64,000 nucleotides of DNA from Motacilla alba alba (taxonomy: Eukaryota > Chordata > Aves > Passeriformes > Motacillidae): the NCBI RefSeq assembly GCF_015832195.1, contig NC_052018.1, forward strand, positions 36,275,052-36,339,051. Direction: 5' to 3'. Position numbers and translations under genes: made by a program. Under the pieces are notes generated by a model that saw only the letters and a list, made by a program, of their open reading frames with translations, was not told the DNA's origin and did no database searches. Positions 1 through 12,592 of this stretch are shown piece by piece (the stretch's first letter is position 1; every line of letters starts with the position of its first letter).

Positions 1-219
1 AGTTGGTCTCTCAACTGCCCAAGAGAAAAATCAAAGTGACATAGGTCCACTTTTGGCTCCCAGTTGCTTACACATATCAAACAACAAGCTGATGCCACTG
101 AGGTGTGAGTGACTCTATTCCTAGGAAAGCAACTAAAAAAAAAAAATTCTAAAAAATCTTAAATCTTCTTGTAGGGGCAACCAACTCTTGTGAAGAGTTA
201 ATGAAGAGAGCTGTCTCTG

Positions 220-220
<1 letters not shown>

Positions 221-246
<26 letters not shown>
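221..246 (+). repeat. Poly(A) tract, 26 A
   Basis: This is an uninterrupted run of 26 A. It could be the tail of an old retrocopy on the plus strand, but the sequence just upstream matches no gene or element I recognise and no flanking duplication is evident. I therefore call it only a mononucleotide repeat. Confidence 0.95.
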
Positions 247-251
<5 letters not shown>

Positions 252-1253
252 TTAGTTGTGCCTTCAAATCTCCTCAACTATGGAAATGCAAAAATGTCCT
301 CATTTTTCATTTTTTGTATTTATAAGCTTGTTTTGCAGAACTGCCCTTCTTTTACACAAACACCACGGTACATACCCTTCCTTCCTTTGCTGTCATAAAT
401 TATCTTGTGGATATGCTCTGTGAAGTTACTAACTGTACTTTTGCTATTAATCTTGGCTCTAACTTTTTATAGAGTTCGTCTCCTTGCCAATCCATCTTAG
501 GCAAGAAAGAGAGAGCTTTGGTTAGGGCTCTTCTCCCCTCCAGGGAGCACCACTCTGTAAAGTGTCTGTAACAATGCACCTTTTAATGATGCTCCCCTTT
601 GGCTTTTACTGGGCTCATTGCAAGGCTTGTACTCCATTTTCCTGTAATAACTCAACTGCCACCAGGTTGGTGCTCCTGACAGTTACATCCTTTCCAAGAC
701 TTTTCTGACTTGCCCCATCTGGAGCAGGGAGATGCAAAGCGACTGCCGTGCTCTGGGGAAGCGATAAGGGCTCACCTCTTCAGTGACCTGGAGTATTTCC
801 ACAGGGGATACGATCAGCAGCAGCCCGCAGAAGAGCACATGAATTAATGCTCCCTGCAGCTCCCTGGGGTGGTGTTATTCACTCATTTCCCTGCACATCT
901 TTCTGCAGACCTGAGCACATGTACAGTTTGTGCCATGTTTACCACCCTAACCTCTTCCTTTACTGGACTGTATCAAAATAGAGTCAAAGAAAATTCATTC
1001 CCCGGACTAGATGCTAATACAAATAAGAGAACTCTTCAGCTGAGTGAGTTCCGATGGTAAAATAATTGGTGTAGCTATACTCAGGATGAATATATGCATG
1101 CAGGATGCAGTCAAAACATTTATGTCCTTTACCTCCAAAGCACACAACTCAACCCAATAAGAGCATTTTTGCAAGCTCAGCCAGCGGAAAGAACTGATAA
1201 ACACTTGAGCGACCCTCATGTATATTTAATCTGGTAGGCAAGGGTGATGGGTG

Positions 1254-1279
1254 CACACACACACAGACACACACACACA
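1254..1279. repeat. (CA)n dinucleotide microsatellite
   Basis: A CA repeat of about 13 units with one G interruption. It is ordinary vertebrate simple-sequence DNA and probably length-polymorphic. Confidence 0.95.
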
Positions 1280-2737
1280 AACGCATATGTATCTTCTTCT
1301 ATTGCTATACAGTATTTCTGATGTATTTTAAAATATTAGAGACTGTACAAGCACCTCCCTACCTTGCATGCCAGAATAGGATGGGCAAGGAGGAGCAGTG
1401 TGATAAGGCAAAGGCCATGCTTGAAAAAGTAGTATCTGGGATTCTGTTTTATTGCTACAGGTCAGCACCTGATTTTGGTAAAATATGTTAGGAGGCAAGT
1501 GTCCTCCCACACCCAGACAGGCTCAGGCATGCTTGCTTCAGAGATGAAGGCAATGCCTGCAGGGTAGGATGGAATTCAACAGCAGCTACATCAAGAACAG
1601 AAACCAGTATTTTGTCGAAAACTGAATAAAGCCATATGAACAGCAGAACACAGAAATGTGAGAATATCCCTTCCTGGGGACACTTCCCTTCAACTCTTGT
1701 CCTCATCCTGCAAATTCCTGAATCCACAAGTTTAGTACTAGCAATGTTTCTCCCCCTCTTTTCCTCTCTCTCCATCATTTTATATAACAATTAATCACCT
1801 ATATTGCAGGGCATGTTACATCTGGTGTGATGGTCAGAAGCCGGTATAACCACATAGATATTCCACCCCTTCCTATTTCCTTAAATATGAGCTCTCAAAA
1901 AAATATTGAAAATTAAAGTGGTGGGCTGAGACTGTAAGACCACCATGACTGGTATAGAAGTTCTGAGACTGACTGAAGTTGGAGTCTCCCTTGCAAGGCC
2001 TAGGCACCACCCTCTCCTACTGCATCCTACTAAGCAAGGAAGGTAGTCAGCCATAAGGGAAATCTAGGAGCTAAATACTTAGGACAGAACATCATTTTTG
2101 CGAGGGACGCTGCAAAACTATGACCTTGAGAGTTTGCTGAAAGAAAAAGATTGAGCCTCTTCTTTTGGACATGGTCAGTGGAGGAATGGCCCTGGTGAGA
2201 CCGCCTTCACTGGCCTATTCCATCATGACCTTGTCAACCCAGGATATGCAGAGAAGGTCAATAGTATTTCCTGACTTGTGAATGGTTACAATTCTTCTCA
2301 AGTTTGATAAACCTAAGGGCAAAATTTTCCACTAATAACAGATGAGTGCATGCAAAGCTGGTAGCCTCTAAAACTAGAGGTGTGTATCCCCCCCTACCAA
2401 GACTCAGTTGGCAGCTACAGATACAAAGGGCAAATTTTAGGAAAGTGCACCCCAGAAAATCTAGGAAAGCTATAGTGCACTTTGTCATGCTTGAAGAACT
2501 TAATCCATTGCAAACAGGGATCAAATTGCTGATAAGCACTATTCTCACTTAAGGGAAAAAAAAAAAACCACTCTGACAAGGTAGAGTTGCAATAAATAAT
2601 TGGTAAAATATATCTACAGCTCGAGCAAATTGCAGTCTTCTGGAGGAGGCTGGTGGGTTGCTTTTCCCATCATGCTGTAACCTTGCCTCTCAGTCTGAGA
2701 CTATTAACTTCCGACAAGGTGTGAGGCCTGATTTAGA

Positions 2738-2757
2738 CTGATCTGATCTGATCTGAT
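2738..2757. repeat. (CTGAT)4 pentanucleotide repeat
   Basis: Four perfect tandem copies of CTGAT, adjoining a pyrimidine-rich stretch that runs to about 2.83 kb. It is a short tandem repeat with no evident function. Confidence 0.9.
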
Positions 2758-5700
2758 GGAGTGACCTATTTCTATTATCTGCTCCCTCTCTCCTCCTGCT
2801 GCTCTCTTCTCTGACGGCCACTCTGGCTCACTCCCACAGCTCTGCCAGCAGCTTTTGTATTTCAGCTCTTGGAAGAGTCACCATAATAATGGGAACTGGA
2901 CATGGTTTCTCAGCTCACAGGAATTTCTGAAGCCATTTCTCCTGTCTCACACACATCATAGGGAACTCTTACACGATCCCTTTTCCTTCCTTTAGTTAAT
3001 GTCATCACACCCATTGTAGCAGAAATGCCCCTCAAACATGTAAAAATCTGGATGCATGCTAGCCCACTATTTATTGACACTTTTTCTCCCTTGTCTCCAT
3101 CTGATACCAGCTGAAGGTCACTTCTCCTGTGGGATCCCCACCCTGGGAACACGGAGGGGCTGTGGGGAGCAGGGTGGAATGGAGGTGTCTTCACTCTTGA
3201 CTTGGACTACAGAAGGCTGTACATATTTAGGTAAGTCTTTTTCTAGAGCAACTATGCAGCAACCTGTCAGGTTCTAAACTTGTCCATTCTTGGACTTCTT
3301 TTATGACTGACTGTGAGAAACAAGATGAAATCTCCGGAATTTTGGGGATTTTGCACATTCTTTTTTTACTTCAAATTAATCTTTTTCTTTTCTTTGTTTG
3401 TTGGTGATTTTTTTTTGGTCTGCACTCTGCAAGCTATTGCCCTTTTCAAACTGCTTGACAGAACACTGCTTCATGACACAATGTCGACCAGCAAAATATT
3501 GAATGGTTAAATGATATTTTCTAAAACAATATGGGACAGCTTACTACCAGGAAATGTACCATGGCCAGAGACACTGGGAGAAAAACCATCACCACCTCAA
3601 GTCAATGCTGGCACTTGAGATAACATTAGGGTTTAATTGTCTTAAACTAGGATTTTGTGACCTAAGAGAAATAATGAAAAGGTTTAGATTTTTTTTTAGA
3701 GCTAGTCTTTATACTAGGACAAGCTGAAAGAGCTTGGAGTTTTGCTATTGATTCTGACCTAAAGTGATATTGATATGAATTTTAAATGCGGGTGTAGATA
3801 AAGAGGGTGCAATGATCAGTTCAAATATAGTCTATTAGTGCTTGTTCAGGCAATTTTGTATTGTATAACACGATAAAAATTGGATAAGACCTTATTTGGT
3901 TTCTGTGTTTGAAGCTTTAACAGGTATGTGTCCCATGTCTAATCAATACACCCTGGTTTTTTGGATGGGCCCCAGAGTCACTCCTTAAGGACTGATGGCA
4001 CTTAAATGCTGGGACTTTACTGCATTGTGCTGTTTTCCCTTCCATTTCTGTATAATCATTGTCATTCTGGAGAGACAAGGTACTGTATATCAAGGAGCAT
4101 ATTCACAGGCCTTTTGTGTTGGCTTTCATCATGACAACAACAAAAGTACTGGTGGTGGCAATAATACAAGCAGTAATAAAAATATACATGTACACCCTGA
4201 ATTGTATCCTATTGTGTCTGAGCACAAATCTTTGTAAATGCTGATAATCATTTGTCTCCTTGAGCTAGAAGATGCTTTACTGTTTCAAGTTTCTCCGCAC
4301 AGAAACTCTTTTCAAGGTTGAGGCATTGTTGGAAGCGAACAACAGTGGCTTTGAAATATGTCATTTAAGCTGGAGAGTGACAAACACCCTACTCTTCTCC
4401 TGGGAGAGTAGCTGTGCTTTCACTTAATGAGGTAGCTGAAGACATCTCTGGTCCTTTTCCTACTTTGAGCCCAAATGCCAGAGGCAAAATGGTGAGCTTT
4501 CCTTGCATGTGTGCAAAGATTTCAAGCGCTGTGTCTCTATGCACTTGAGCTGTTGTCACCTTTCTGGAAAGGTCATTTTAACTTGCATAGTTATTAAATC
4601 CTGTCTCTTTTGTTCTACCCAGATCAATCCTAGGCCAATGCATCGATGAAGCAATGTCTGATTCTTCGTAAAATGGAGCATGATGGCAAGTATTGTTGGT
4701 CGGTGAAGGCAATTTAAGCTTGACTGTATTCTGCATCTCTTGGTGACAGGGTAGCTGGGTCTCTGTGACCATTATGTCTTTTAGTACCACGAAGGGGAGC
4801 AAAGCAAGAGTACAGCTGTACCAGCTATGCTAACTACCTGGTTCAGTGGCACTGAACAGAGGCAGACAGAGAAGTATCACTTAGTGATTTTTGCATGCAT
4901 GGTAACGATGAACTCTCCTTCTACCCCTGAAGATGCTTCAACTTGGAAAGTTCATTTCCTTCATAACAATGGCTGTGTCTTCTGCACTATGTTCTTTACA
5001 ATATACACTTCAAAAAGGTTCCTGAAAAGAGACCCTATGTAGCACCTCTGTGTGTTATATTCAGAGCATATGCTTGAGAAGAATTCTTATAAACTCTTCT
5101 TCGTGTAGCACTTGGATAATGAGTGGGCCCAACATTCTAAATATAGGGTAAATGGCACATGCACATGGAAGAATTCATCCATGAGATGCATTACAGATTT
5201 ATGATGCACAACTCATTAGGTTTTGTTATCTGATTCACCAAGTTTTCAATGAAGACAGATTGCCAAACAGGAAAAGAGACAAAGAAAATCCAGTCAATTT
5301 ATTCTAAAGGATCCATTCTATCCATAGAACATTGTTTTGGGAGAAGTCTGCTTTAAAACAGGATGTATGCAATTGGTTAATGAAACAGTTTGATTTGATG
5401 GTACTTGGTTGTCCTTATCAAGTAGTATTTATTTCATCAAAGCAAAGGAAACAGAAACTCATCCAGAAATTGGAAGCCTTGCTCATTAATCTAATGAGAG
5501 CTGTCTTGTCTTCCTATTTCACTTTCATACCTGTTGGGGACAAGAAGGTTGTTTGTTTTATCATCATTGCCCACACAGCTATCCCACACTGCAGAATCCA
5601 TGATGACTGCATTTTTGAAAGAGGGTGTCCCCAGGGACTGTAATTATTCATCTTTCAGGAGACACAAGATCTATAATACACAAGTGCTGCAGACAAGAAC

Positions 5701-8700
5701 TAGTTTACAGGTTTATCTCATGACTGAAAGTATAATCCATCTTCCCTGGCATGATTTAGGAGGTGCTGCATAAGAAAAGAAAGAAAGTGGGTCAACCCCA
5801 TTTCAACTTGTATTCCCCTGTTCACACAGATCTTATTCTTTTAATTTCTCATTGAAGAGAATTAACGCTTGAGTGAGCAGAAGAAATGGGCCCTGTTTCC
5901 TGTATCCTGTAACACACCTTGTAGCCATTAGGGTTGTGCCTGCACCAAGTTTGGACTCCCTGAGAGCTTTCTTGCCCCAGCAGCGACCTAGACTGGCATC
6001 TGCTCTGTTATGAGAAAGCAGAGCAAGGAAGCCCTGTTTCTAGTGGAGATAAGTGGCCTGGGATTTGGAAACCTTGACAGCTTCATGAAGTAGGAATCAA
6101 ACTATTCATAGAGAACTTCAGTGTATTAATGGAATTTTCCTAATGTTTACATGGTAGGTCTAAGCCTCTGAACAGGAATTCCAAAATTTCCCATGTTTCC
6201 TCTAATGAATGATACCTCAAGACACTTCCTTGTGTCTCAACCCTTTCTCTTTTGCCAACAAGTCAGTCACTTCCCACTATCACCACAGAACAACCCTGTA
6301 GCTATCACTACAACTCCTTTCCCAGGAAAGTTTATTCTCAAGATGGGACTTCAGGTAGTTTAAGCTTCTTGGAATGCAATTTAGCATCTAAAGACACCCA
6401 AGAAACAAGACTGGCATATGTTCCTGCATCTGTTTTTAAGTCCAGGCTGGGTGTTCAAAAGGAAACATGAAAGGACATGGCACCAAACTGAGAATTCATC
6501 TGCAGAATAATATGCCATGTATGACCGTGTTGCCTCCTTAGAACTTATCTTTTCACCTCCATACCCCCATATTTTTAATTTCCACGTATGCTAAAATCCC
6601 CATTGAAAAGGACCCGTTCCCCTGTGTTTCTTCTCCCCACATCCTACAATAACCATCTGTTATTTCTAAAGGGTAAACATAGCTTGTCTTTTTCATTGCG
6701 ACATAAAATGTTACTCAACAACCCTAAAATATTTGCATTTTCTCTAAAAACCTTGGCCAAATCTACTTTCTGTGATCTTACACACAGTCTTGCCTGCCCA
6801 CAGGGCACCAAGCACTAAAAAACCTCCTAAAGGATTGCTAACAGAGAGAGCACAAGGTGTCTAGCATTGGATACATTAGGAAGCAGACATCAGTCCAGGG
6901 TGCTCACACCACAAACTATTTCAGATGCCAGAGTAAGACAGGAATAGCTCAACTGTGCTCCAGACATCTAAATTTAAGGATTTACGTTTCTTCTGATGCA
7001 GCAGATGACATTACGAATCCGAAAGCAACAGAAGGAATGCTCTGCCTTGCTTTTGCCATTAGAGATTAAATCAGCTCTGCTGGGTCTTTGCAGATAAAAA
7101 AGCCCCAAAAAAACTCTAAAGAAACCAGTTCAAAATTCAGCAGCAATCTTAAAGGGCCTAAATCCAGCCACCTCAATTTTAGCTGTAGTTTTTAAATACC
7201 TCTAAAATTTACTAAGATGGATAGAAACCTAAATCTAGGGTTCTTTGAACACATAAATCCAAATATCATTGTTGTTCCTTGAGGCTGTCTCTGATTTTGT
7301 TTGGCAGAATTACTGATTTTAGTAAGCAGCCATCCTTTGAAATCAATATGATGCTCTGGGCAATATTTAGGAAAAACATCCTCATCTCTAATATTTATAC
7401 TCATTCAATTATGACCATCTGAAGTGAACTAAGTTAAAAATAAGTCTTATTTATTTTTTACCATTTCACATCAATGAGTGAGCTGGCAGATTTATATGAT
7501 CATTGGTATCATCATAGTGTCTAGATGAAAACTTGCTTACAACTACCTTAATTTTCCTGGCTCACGTGCACTTTGTGCAGACTCTGGAAGGCTGCAGACA
7601 CTGCAAGAAAATAATCATAGGCAAAAAATACCCCAATAAATTAATAAGATAATTTCCATAAGTCCCATGTCTTGCAACACAAAGAAATAACCCACAATTG
7701 AATGAAATATTTGCCTTCATCTACTCAGACCATGTTCATTAAACAATATAGGTCTTCCAAAAGCTTACTTATTTATTTGCTGCAAAAGCATCTTAGGTTT
7801 TCAGCTCTCCTTCATTTTCATGCAATTTTAGGATGGTAAACTGCAGCAGGAATTGATTTGTCTGGAATTTGCTAATTCTCTGTACCTGCCTCCCATGTTA
7901 CTATAGTTTCTCCCTGACACCTGCCCTTCTGTGACATTTTTCTGGGAAGCTGACCACTGTGCTTTAATTTATTAAGCCCTCCACATGAATATATCAATTG
8001 CCTCCTGGCAACAGGAGCATTCATTATTTGTCTTTGGGGGACAGGCACTTTCAAGAAAATTTTCTGAGTGAGGAACACCACAGGCTGTTAGCTCTTTAGA
8101 AAGAAGGACACTTTTTTACTCTTTCTTTCATCAAAATTACTCAAAGGCCGAAATACTGACATTTCTGTCAAAATGGTCGCTTACCAAGAGGTGGAGAGGC
8201 AGTTTTAGAAATGACATGTACAACAGCTGTGCTCAGCTTTTCAGAGCAAAAAGAGTCTCTTGAAGGGGAGAAGCATCTATACATGACTCTGTGCCTCTGA
8301 TAGTTTGTGGGTTTGGCTGTGAGATTTGCTTGAAGCCCTGATGAAACGCAGAGTCCCAGGTCCCAGGGGCATGCTCACTGGTTTCTATATTCTATCACGT
8401 GTTTGCATGAAGGAAAACAGCAAACTTAGTCTCACCGAATAGTCTAAAGAACTGAACTGGGGTGTTTGGGATATGATTAGAGGACTAGACACTAATTCAT
8501 AGGCAAGCATGCTCTTGATTTAAATCTGCTAGTGCCAAGAGGGTCCAATCACTGCAGGGCTCAAAAAATGCATGTAAATGATTGTAAATCATAAAACATA
8601 ATTTTTTAAAGAATATACATTGTAAAATTGACTCTAAAAGGACACTTCGATTTCTGGGCACCAGGACACAGAATAAGGAATGGATGAGCAGAAAGGACAC

Positions 8701-11700
8701 AGAAGGTCAGTAATAAGACAAAATGATTTGACACTGCATCTGAAGAAATTGTAATCCAGATTTGGAGGTCATATAAAAGCTTAAATATCAAGTGAGAAAG
8801 CTGAGACAGAAAATGCCCTGGCAGACAATAACTTCTGAAGCCACAAGACTGCTTGTGCCAACACTCCAGGTCCCACTCCTGTAGAACCCTTTGCACACAA
8901 AACCGACCTCACAGCTGCTTCCATTGTCCCCTTACTTCCCTGATCTCTTCTGAAAACATCCCCAGGATGTCTGGCAAAGGGCAGATCTCATCTGTGCAGG
9001 GTGTTAGTTACCTGCTGGTTTCCCCCCTCCTGTGAATCTTGCAATCAAATTTAAAGAGAAGCCAAGGTTGTTATAATGAATATTGGGGAGAAAACAAAGG
9101 TAAATTGCTACAAACCCATGCTTTTAACATGCCCAATGCCAAAAGTTTCTTCCCATAGCATGTTCCTACAGCATTGAGCAGGATGGTGCCTGGGATGAGG
9201 ACAGAATATTCTGCTAAGGAGGTTGTGATAGTGGGCAGCAGCAAAGAGAGGCTGGAAAAGCCACAGGAAGGAAACTGCTCTTCCTTGGCAGCAACGCAGC
9301 ATGGCAGAGACCATGAGCACAGAGTGGGCAGCACCACAGGGCAGACAAAGAAATGTCTGGGTGGACAACAAGAACTACCTGTAGCAGGAAGCAAAGGTTT
9401 GTACTTGTAGAAGAAAGGAGACCTTCATAAGAATCTAGAGAGGACCATAAGAAATTCATGGATCTTGAGAAAAAACTGAAAGTTGCTGGACAGAGTGAAG
9501 AGTGAGGAAACTTCTACTAACCCATTTTGCTTTCAAGCCTTTTATTTCATTTGTCTCACCCATCAGTACCTTGGTTTGTTCTGCTGCTCTGTTCTTGTGG
9601 TTCAATTTGTTTCAGGGGACTGTTCTGTTTATTTGTGCACATCTGTCTAACAAAACACGGCTTTGGATCTTGGATACCTTTCTTCTCTATTAATATGCTT
9701 GCTTAAAAGAAAATGAAAGGTGCATCTTTCTGAAAGTATCAGCTATTTTGTTAGGCCAATCCAATGATACAACTGATAGAACCCAAAATAAAGCCAAATC
9801 AAACTGACTTCACCAGGCTGTACATCAATGAGCTAGAAGTAACAGATGAGAAAAGCTTTTCAGCAGCTTGCCACTATGAGTTAACTCAGTAATATACCAA
9901 ATCTAGAAATACCCACCATTTCACAGGCTATTGGATCTGCTTTAAACAGCAGATAACTGAGGAAAAAAGTAAGATGGGATGAGGTGTTCATTCATGCATT
10001 TTTGGAAGGGATCAGTCCATGGATATTAAGTCAAAGGCCATATGTATGATGGTACAGTGAAAGTGATTTTTTAAGACAAAATATGGGCTGAGATACCTTG
10101 CTGACCACCCATTTGTGGTTAAGTGAAAGGACATACATCACTGGAAAATATTAATAGCTAGTCTTCAGGGAAAAACAGTGGAATACAGTCAGCATTAATC
10201 ACATCCCTGACTCTATCTCAGGAGCCAAGAAGAGGTCATTTTTTTTTCCATCAGGAACATCTTGGTACTTAAAAGAAAAAATGCATTCACACTTAAAGGT
10301 TTCTGTGGTGTAACCATAGAGATGTGTTAATGTAACAATCACACACAGCCATGTAGGGGCTTGTGCTGTTTTGTGCAAAGGGGTTAACAAAGTCCAACCA
10401 TTCTCTACATAAATGCACCCTTTTATAAGTAAAGATAAGGAAATATGTAAGTTTTACAAAAGCAAAGGTTTTATTAAAATTTAATAAACTTAGTTCCCCT
10501 AATTATTTTCTTTGTGGTCTAAAAGTGTGACAGAATCTCTGCATGGTGCAAATCAGCATATCCAGGATAGCTCTGGGGATTTGCTCCTGCTAAGAAACCA
10601 GTCCATCACTTCCTCAAGGCTCTGACATTTTGAGGACCATGTTACAACACAGAACAGCAAGTCTGAAATGCCAGAGCAATCCCACTTTATCACCACGTGG
10701 TCCTGCTGAGTAAAATAACAAAGCTCAGTTTCTCCATGCAGTGTACATTTCAGCATGCAAGTTTATTTTTCTACAATGCCCCTTTTCTTCCTCCTCTAAT
10801 TTCACCAGGAATTACTATGGGCCTGCATACACCTCAGGAGATACTGGCTCAGCAAACTGATTTGTTACAGCTTCTGGACAGAATCAAAATTCATTACACT
10901 AATTAGATTCTTTGATAATTCTGTAGAGCACTGCTCTCAGGTGTGGTGTGGAACCACAAATACAGATATTCTTGATGTCCAGTAGTTTTAAGATCTGGTG
11001 AGATACTTTAATGGACAGTTCATCATCTCTGCTGATGTGTGCACGTGTACTGTTAACATTTTACTGAGCCATACTGAGCAGGCATAGTAAAAGCCACCAG
11101 AATATGCTATTCTCTGTATTTGTAGGAAGCGAGCCCACCTCTATGGGAATCCATCCCCAGCACAGTACAGAAACATCTGGTAGTTAATAGTAAAGCCACA
11201 AAAAATCTCTAAATACACCCAAACAAAGCCAGAGATTATCTAATTTATTGCTGGTGGCAGTCCTGCTTTGACTTGCTGCAGGTAGCCCCTAGCAGCCCTC
11301 TAGCAGTTAACAGGGAAAAAAAATTCCTACTGGACTTGAAAGGAATGGCGAGTGCTTGGGGAGAAGAGGGGTGGGAGTAGCTTAAGATTTCCAATTTGAC
11401 CAGGAATTTGTCCTCTCTAATATTGAAAACATGTTTCATTTTCAGCTTGCCGATACATTCAAAAGCATTATTTTTCTAAAAAGTGAGAAAATAATTGCCT
11501 GCCTGAGAATGAAATTGTATTGTGATACCTTTAGCTGGTTTCCATTCTGCAGATCCACAATACTCCTTTGAGTTTGTGATTGCTGATACACACGATGTAC
11601 TGTAACAAAATGTTATCTTGTTTTTGTGCTACTGAAAGGGTTGTTAGCTGTTTCTTTCCTGAGCTGTGGCATCACAATATACATAGTGTACTCACTGGCA

Positions 11701-11799
11701 GGCAATTCTCTGACTGCTTCCATCTTCCACCTTACTACTGGCAGAGCTGTATTTCAGCACTCCACAGACATGCACTGACGGGCGCTGAGCTCTACATCT

Positions 11800-11891
11800 G
11801 GACCCGTCCAGCAAAGGGCAGCAAGGCTCATGAGAGGTCTGGAAAACATGTCTTTTGAGGAACAGCTGAGGGAGCTGGGGTGGTTTAGTTC
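11800..11891 (+). mobile_element. CR1 LINE, 5' portion of a split copy
   Basis: From about the GTCCAGCAAAGGG motif onward this stretch follows the region of the avian CR1 ORF2 that encodes the C-terminal part of the reverse transcriptase polyprotein (AGGTCTGGAAAACATG, then GAGGAACAGCTGAGGGAGCTGGG). It stops abruptly at AGTTC, where the solo LTR begins, and resumes past the LTR in the same orientation. The 5' boundary is approximate because similarity fades near 11.80 kb. Like most CR1 copies it is 5'-truncated and cannot encode a functional protein. Confidence 0.85.
11887..11891. repeat. Left target-site duplication (AGTTC)
   Basis: This 5-bp sequence sits directly before the LTR's TG and is repeated exactly directly after the LTR's terminal CA. 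A 5-bp duplication is characteristic of ERVL-type (class III) retrovirus-like insertions, whereas 4 bp is usual for class I and 6 bp for class II. Confidence 0.85.
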
Positions 11892-12241
11892 TGTCATGGT
11901 TTTAAGTTTTGTTTCTTTACATTGTCAGTAAGAAAGAAAAGGTTGTGGGGGGAGGAGGAGTGTTCTGAAGATTTTGTTCTGATTCTTGTTACTCTTTCTT
12001 ATAGTTAGTGTTAATAAATTTTTCTTTATACCCTTTTAAAGTTTTGAGCCCGCTTTGCCTTTCTCCTAATCCTACCTCACAGCAAGAAGTGAGTGCACTG
12101 GTGATTAGCCAGCACTGAACCCACCACACTCTTTGATGCATTGGTCGAGAAATCTCAAAATTCACGAAATCTCAGATATGCAAACTAAAAACACTACACG
12201 AAATTGATGTTTCTGCCTGGTCTCAAACTGAAACCGCTACA
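11892..12241 (+). mobile_element. Solo LTR, ERVL-like, inserted in CR1
   Basis: A 350-bp insertion interrupts the plus-strand CR1. It begins TGTCATGG and ends CCGCTACA, so it has the TG...CA ends of an LTR, and the terminal 8 bases are imperfect inverted repeats (6 of 8 match). The flanks are an exact 5-bp duplication, AGTTC. An AATAAA signal lies at 12013-12018, about 120 bp into the element, as expected for the R region of a plus-strand LTR. No internal retroviral sequence or second LTR is present, so this is a solo LTR left by recombination between two LTRs. The class III assignment rests on duplication length and general look. It could still be another avian LTR family, which a repeat-library comparison would decide. 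Confidence 0.88.
12013..12018 (+). promoter_or_regulatory. LTR polyadenylation signal AATAAA
   Basis: A canonical AATAAA followed by a T-rich stretch (TTTTTCTTTATA). Its place within the LTR supports the plus orientation of the element. Whether it is still used is unknown. Confidence 0.6.
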
Positions 12242-12246
12242 AGTTC
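12242..12246. repeat. Right target-site duplication (AGTTC)
   Basis: An exact copy of the five bases that precede the LTR. Removing the LTR and one copy of the duplication restores a continuous CR1 sequence across the junction (GGTTTAGTTC joined to CAAGAAGAAG), which confirms the insertion boundaries. Confidence 0.85.
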
Positions 12247-12592
12247 CAAGAAGAAGAGGCTCAGGGGGACCTCATTGCTCTCTGCTACTCCCTAACAGGA
12301 GGTTTTTGGGGCTGGTCTCTTCTGCCATGACTGCAGCAACTGGACTAAAGGGAATGGCCTTGAGACAGGAGATGTTCAGATTAGACATTAGGAAAATATT
12401 TTTCACTGTTAGGGTGGTCAGATGTTGGAATAGATTGCCAGGGTGGTGGTGGAGCTGTTGAGGAGGCATCTGGATCTAGCTCTAGGTCATGTGGTTTACG
12501 GGTTCAGGGGTTACAGTGGCAGTGCTGGCTGGATGGTTGGACCACATGATCCTAAAGGTCTCTTCCTGCCTTGATGACTCTATGACTCTATG
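12247..12592 (+). mobile_element. CR1 LINE, 3' portion of the split copy
   Basis: This continues the CR1 interrupted by the solo LTR. The translated frame around 12.36-12.44 kb shows the conserved C-terminal CR1 polyprotein motif in decayed form (DIRKIFFTVRVVRCWNRLPG). The element then runs through the 3' untranslated region (GGTTGGACCACATGATC) and ends in about two and a half copies of the octamer ATGACTCT, the diagnostic CR1 3' terminus. The upstream frame is broken and no initiation region is present, so this is a dead fragment. Unlike L1 or Alu it has no poly(A) tail, as expected for CR1. Confidence 0.93.

Larger units (their letters stand above)
1..11799. other. Non-coding stretch, no gene recognised
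   Basis: I see no supported gene here. Open frames are all about 110 codons or shorter, overlap on both strands and match no family I recognise. The content is AT-leaning single-copy sequence with short simple repeats (listed separately), pyrimidine-rich patches near 2.76-2.83 kb and T-rich sequence near 3.36-3.42 kb. A splice-donor-like GTAAGT follows a short open frame near 3.23 kb, but nothing else supports an exon there. The stretch could be intergenic or intronic. Confidence 0.6.

Noticed and set aside
10470..10488. AT-only 19-bp near-palindrome TTTATTAAA-A-TTTAATAAA
   Set aside because: Low-complexity AT sequence readily gives such palindromes; no other signal is present.
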